From an uncultured bacterium (GTDB lineage Bacteria; Actinomycetota; Actinomycetes; S36-B12), in contig CAIVQM010000346.1 of assembly GCA_903908025.1 (NCBI GenBank), positions 1-5,084 on the forward strand: a DNA stretch of 5,084 bases. The letters run 5' to 3'. Below are positions 4,250-5,084 of this stretch, piece by piece (the first letter of the stretch is position 1; each line of letters opens with the position of its first letter). The notes below the pieces were generated by a model, which worked only from the letters and a program-made list of their open reading frames with translations, made no database searches and was not told the DNA's origin. The position numbers and the translations under genes are program-made.

Positions 4250-4629
4250 TCACCCTGACCACGTGGATTGCCGTCGCTGTTGGTGCTGCCGTGGGTGCAC
4301 CTCTGCGCTTCATCGTCGATCGTGGCGTCACCGAGGGGGTCGCGAGCGCCCGCGATGCCCGACAGTTCCCGTGGGGGTTGCTCGTCGTGAACGGGCTCGG
4401 CTCGGCGATTGCCGGGGTCGTACTGGCCACGACGACGGGCGATCTGCGCTACCTCCTGCTCGTCGGCTTCTGCGGCGCCTTCACGACGTTCTCCGGGTTC
4501 GGCTGGGAGGCCGACCGGCTGTGGTCCACGGCGCGGGATGCCTTCTGGCTTGCGGTCATCGTGATGCCGGTTGCGTGTGTCGCCCTGTTCCTCGGCGCGT
4601 GGAAATTGGCCGTCCTTGTTGTCGGCTGA
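4246..4629 (+). CDS. crcB: CrcB/Fluc fluoride channel subunit 2
   Basis: This is the second Fluc subunit, 127 residues, starting at an ATG that shares ATGA with the stop of the first gene. Family marks are GAAVGAPLRFIVDR (13-26), FPWGLLVVNGLGSAIAG with Asn49, and GFCGAFTTFSGFGWE (74-88). The second Gly of the usual GGFTTFS motif is Ala78 here. Its sequence is clearly different from subunit 1, so the pair is expected to form an obligate antiparallel heterodimer, as described for tandem crcB pairs in Gram-positive bacteria, and not two dual-topology homodimers; this is inference. Charged loops differ between the two (for example the TEGVASARDARQ insertion at 29-40), in line with fixed opposite topologies. 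The gene ends 56 bp before the end of the convergent HNH gene. Confidence 0.92.
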   Translation: MITLTTWIAVAVGAAVGAPLRFIVDRGVTEGVASARDARQFPWGLLVVNGLGSAIAGVVLATTTGDLRYLLLVGFCGAFTTFSGFGWEADRLWSTARDAFWLAVIVMPVACVALFLGAWKLAVLVVG

Positions 4630-4685
4630 CTTCTAGCGTGGCGGAGTCGGAAGGTTCCCGGATGGCCGCCGAAAACTCGGCTGGT

Positions 4686-5084
4686 TCAAAAGGGTGGCGG
4701 GCCGGCACCTGATGGGTTGACCGCGACCAGCGGTTCGGGGTCCACGAGATATGTGCGGCCCAATGGCGAGATCCAGCGGGTGCGGCCGGTGTCCAGATCC
4801 CGAGCGACCCGCCACCCTCGATGGGTCTTGAGTTGATGGTGCCGGGTGCACAGTGCTTGCAGGTTCGCCGCATCCGTGCGGCCGCCGGCATCCCACGGGT
4901 CGATGTGGTCGACCTGGCAGGCGGTGGCGCGTCGCCGGCAGCCGGGGAACCGGCAGGTGCGGTCGCGGGCGCTGATCCACCGGCGCAGCGGCTCGGACAC
5001 CTCGTAGCGGGTCCGGCCGAGGTCGATGGCGGTGCCGGTCCGCGGGTCGATCGTCAGCCGTCGGAGCTGCGCCCGGACGGTGGG
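4686..5084 (-). CDS. DUF222-type HNH endonuclease, C-terminal part (N-terminus beyond the window)
   Basis: The visible 132 residues continue without a stop to the window edge, so the 5' part is missing. The segment LRRLTIDPRTGTAIDLGRTRYEV followed by RDRTCRFPGC is the typical hinge between the long DUF222 helical region and the HNH domain of actinobacterial proteins of about 400-500 residues. The HNH core is VDHIDPW (His60 of the fragment), GGRTDAANLQ (Asn74) and LCTRHHQLKTH (His82/83). Cys44, Cys49 and Cys79 are candidate zinc ligands. These proteins occur in many copies in actinobacterial genomes and are related to the 13E12 repeat proteins of mycobacteria. They are presumed DNA nucleases of unclear biological role, sometimes thought mobile. 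A GTG at 5000 could be mistaken for a start, but the homologous reading continues upstream. The gene converges on the crcB pair. Confidence 0.92.
   Translation of the reverse strand, partial: PTVRAQLRRLTIDPRTGTAIDLGRTRYEVSEPLRRWISARDRTCRFPGCRRRATACQVDHIDPWDAGGRTDAANLQALCTRHHQLKTHRGWRVARDLDTGRTRWISPLGRTYLVDPEPLVAVNPSGAGPPPF

Noticed and set aside
4668..4681. Small hairpin (GCCGA, loop AAAC, TCGGC) between crcB and the HNH gene
   Set aside because: The 5-bp stem is short, with no T-tract downstream on the plus strand. It is a possible terminator for the convergent ends but not distinguishable from chance.
1..5084. Search for CRISPR arrays, tRNA/rRNA, insertion-sequence ends, origins or an anti-phage system
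   Set aside because: No spaced direct repeats, cloverleaf-like segments, transposase motifs or DnaA-box clusters were seen by eye. The TA pair and the HNH gene are the only defence-related candidates, and neither forms a recognisable larger system here.

Overview
This is a 5.1 kb chromosomal window from a GC-rich actinobacterium. The evidence is the high GC content with GTG starts, several genes that begin 6-8 nt after a TANNNT -10 box (the leaderless style common in Actinobacteria), a short MazF of the mycobacterial MazF3 type, a DUF222/HNH endonuclease, and an mscL / CpaB-like / FmdB-zinc-ribbon block that, from memory, also occurs in mycobacteria and relatives. The genus cannot be fixed from the sequence alone.

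Layout. Positions 1-435 (minus) hold the 5' part of a saccharopine-dehydrogenase-like NAD(P)-binding oxidoreductase. A 33-bp divergent spacer separates it from a class III PLP aminotransferase (469-1857, plus). Convergent to that, and only 7 bp away, is a type II toxin-antitoxin pair on the minus strand: ribbon-helix-helix antitoxin (2169-2405) followed by a MazF-family RNase toxin (1865-2164). A perfect 9+9 bp inverted repeat sits in the TA promoter, 3 bp after the stop codon of mscL (2449-2826, minus). Upstream of mscL on the same strand are a small membrane-anchored CpaB/RcpC-like protein (2890-3363) and an FmdB-type zinc-ribbon protein with a Ser/Thr-rich disordered tail (3414-3755). Divergent from these, on the plus strand, are two overlapping crcB (Fluc fluoride channel) genes (3869-4249 and 4246-4629). 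The 3' part of an HNH endonuclease gene (4686-5084, minus) closes the window.

The most interesting feature is a near-perfect CIRCE element (3785-3811) just ahead of the zinc-ribbon gene. It indicates HrcA heat-shock repression. Together with the four-cysteine zinc ribbon and the disordered tail, it identifies the gene as a likely homologue of the mycobacterial redox-regulated chaperone Ruc (Rv0991c), not a transcriptional regulator as 'FmdB' annotations usually say.

Functional picture. Several modules deal with stress: unfolded protein and oxidation (Ruc), osmotic downshock (MscL), fluoride (CrcB pair) and RNA-level growth arrest (MazEF). They are adjacent but appear to be controlled separately. 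The aminotransferase and the oxidoreductase are ordinary metabolic genes sharing a very compact divergent promoter. All intergenic gaps are under 80 bp; no RNA gene, CRISPR array, insertion sequence or origin was seen.
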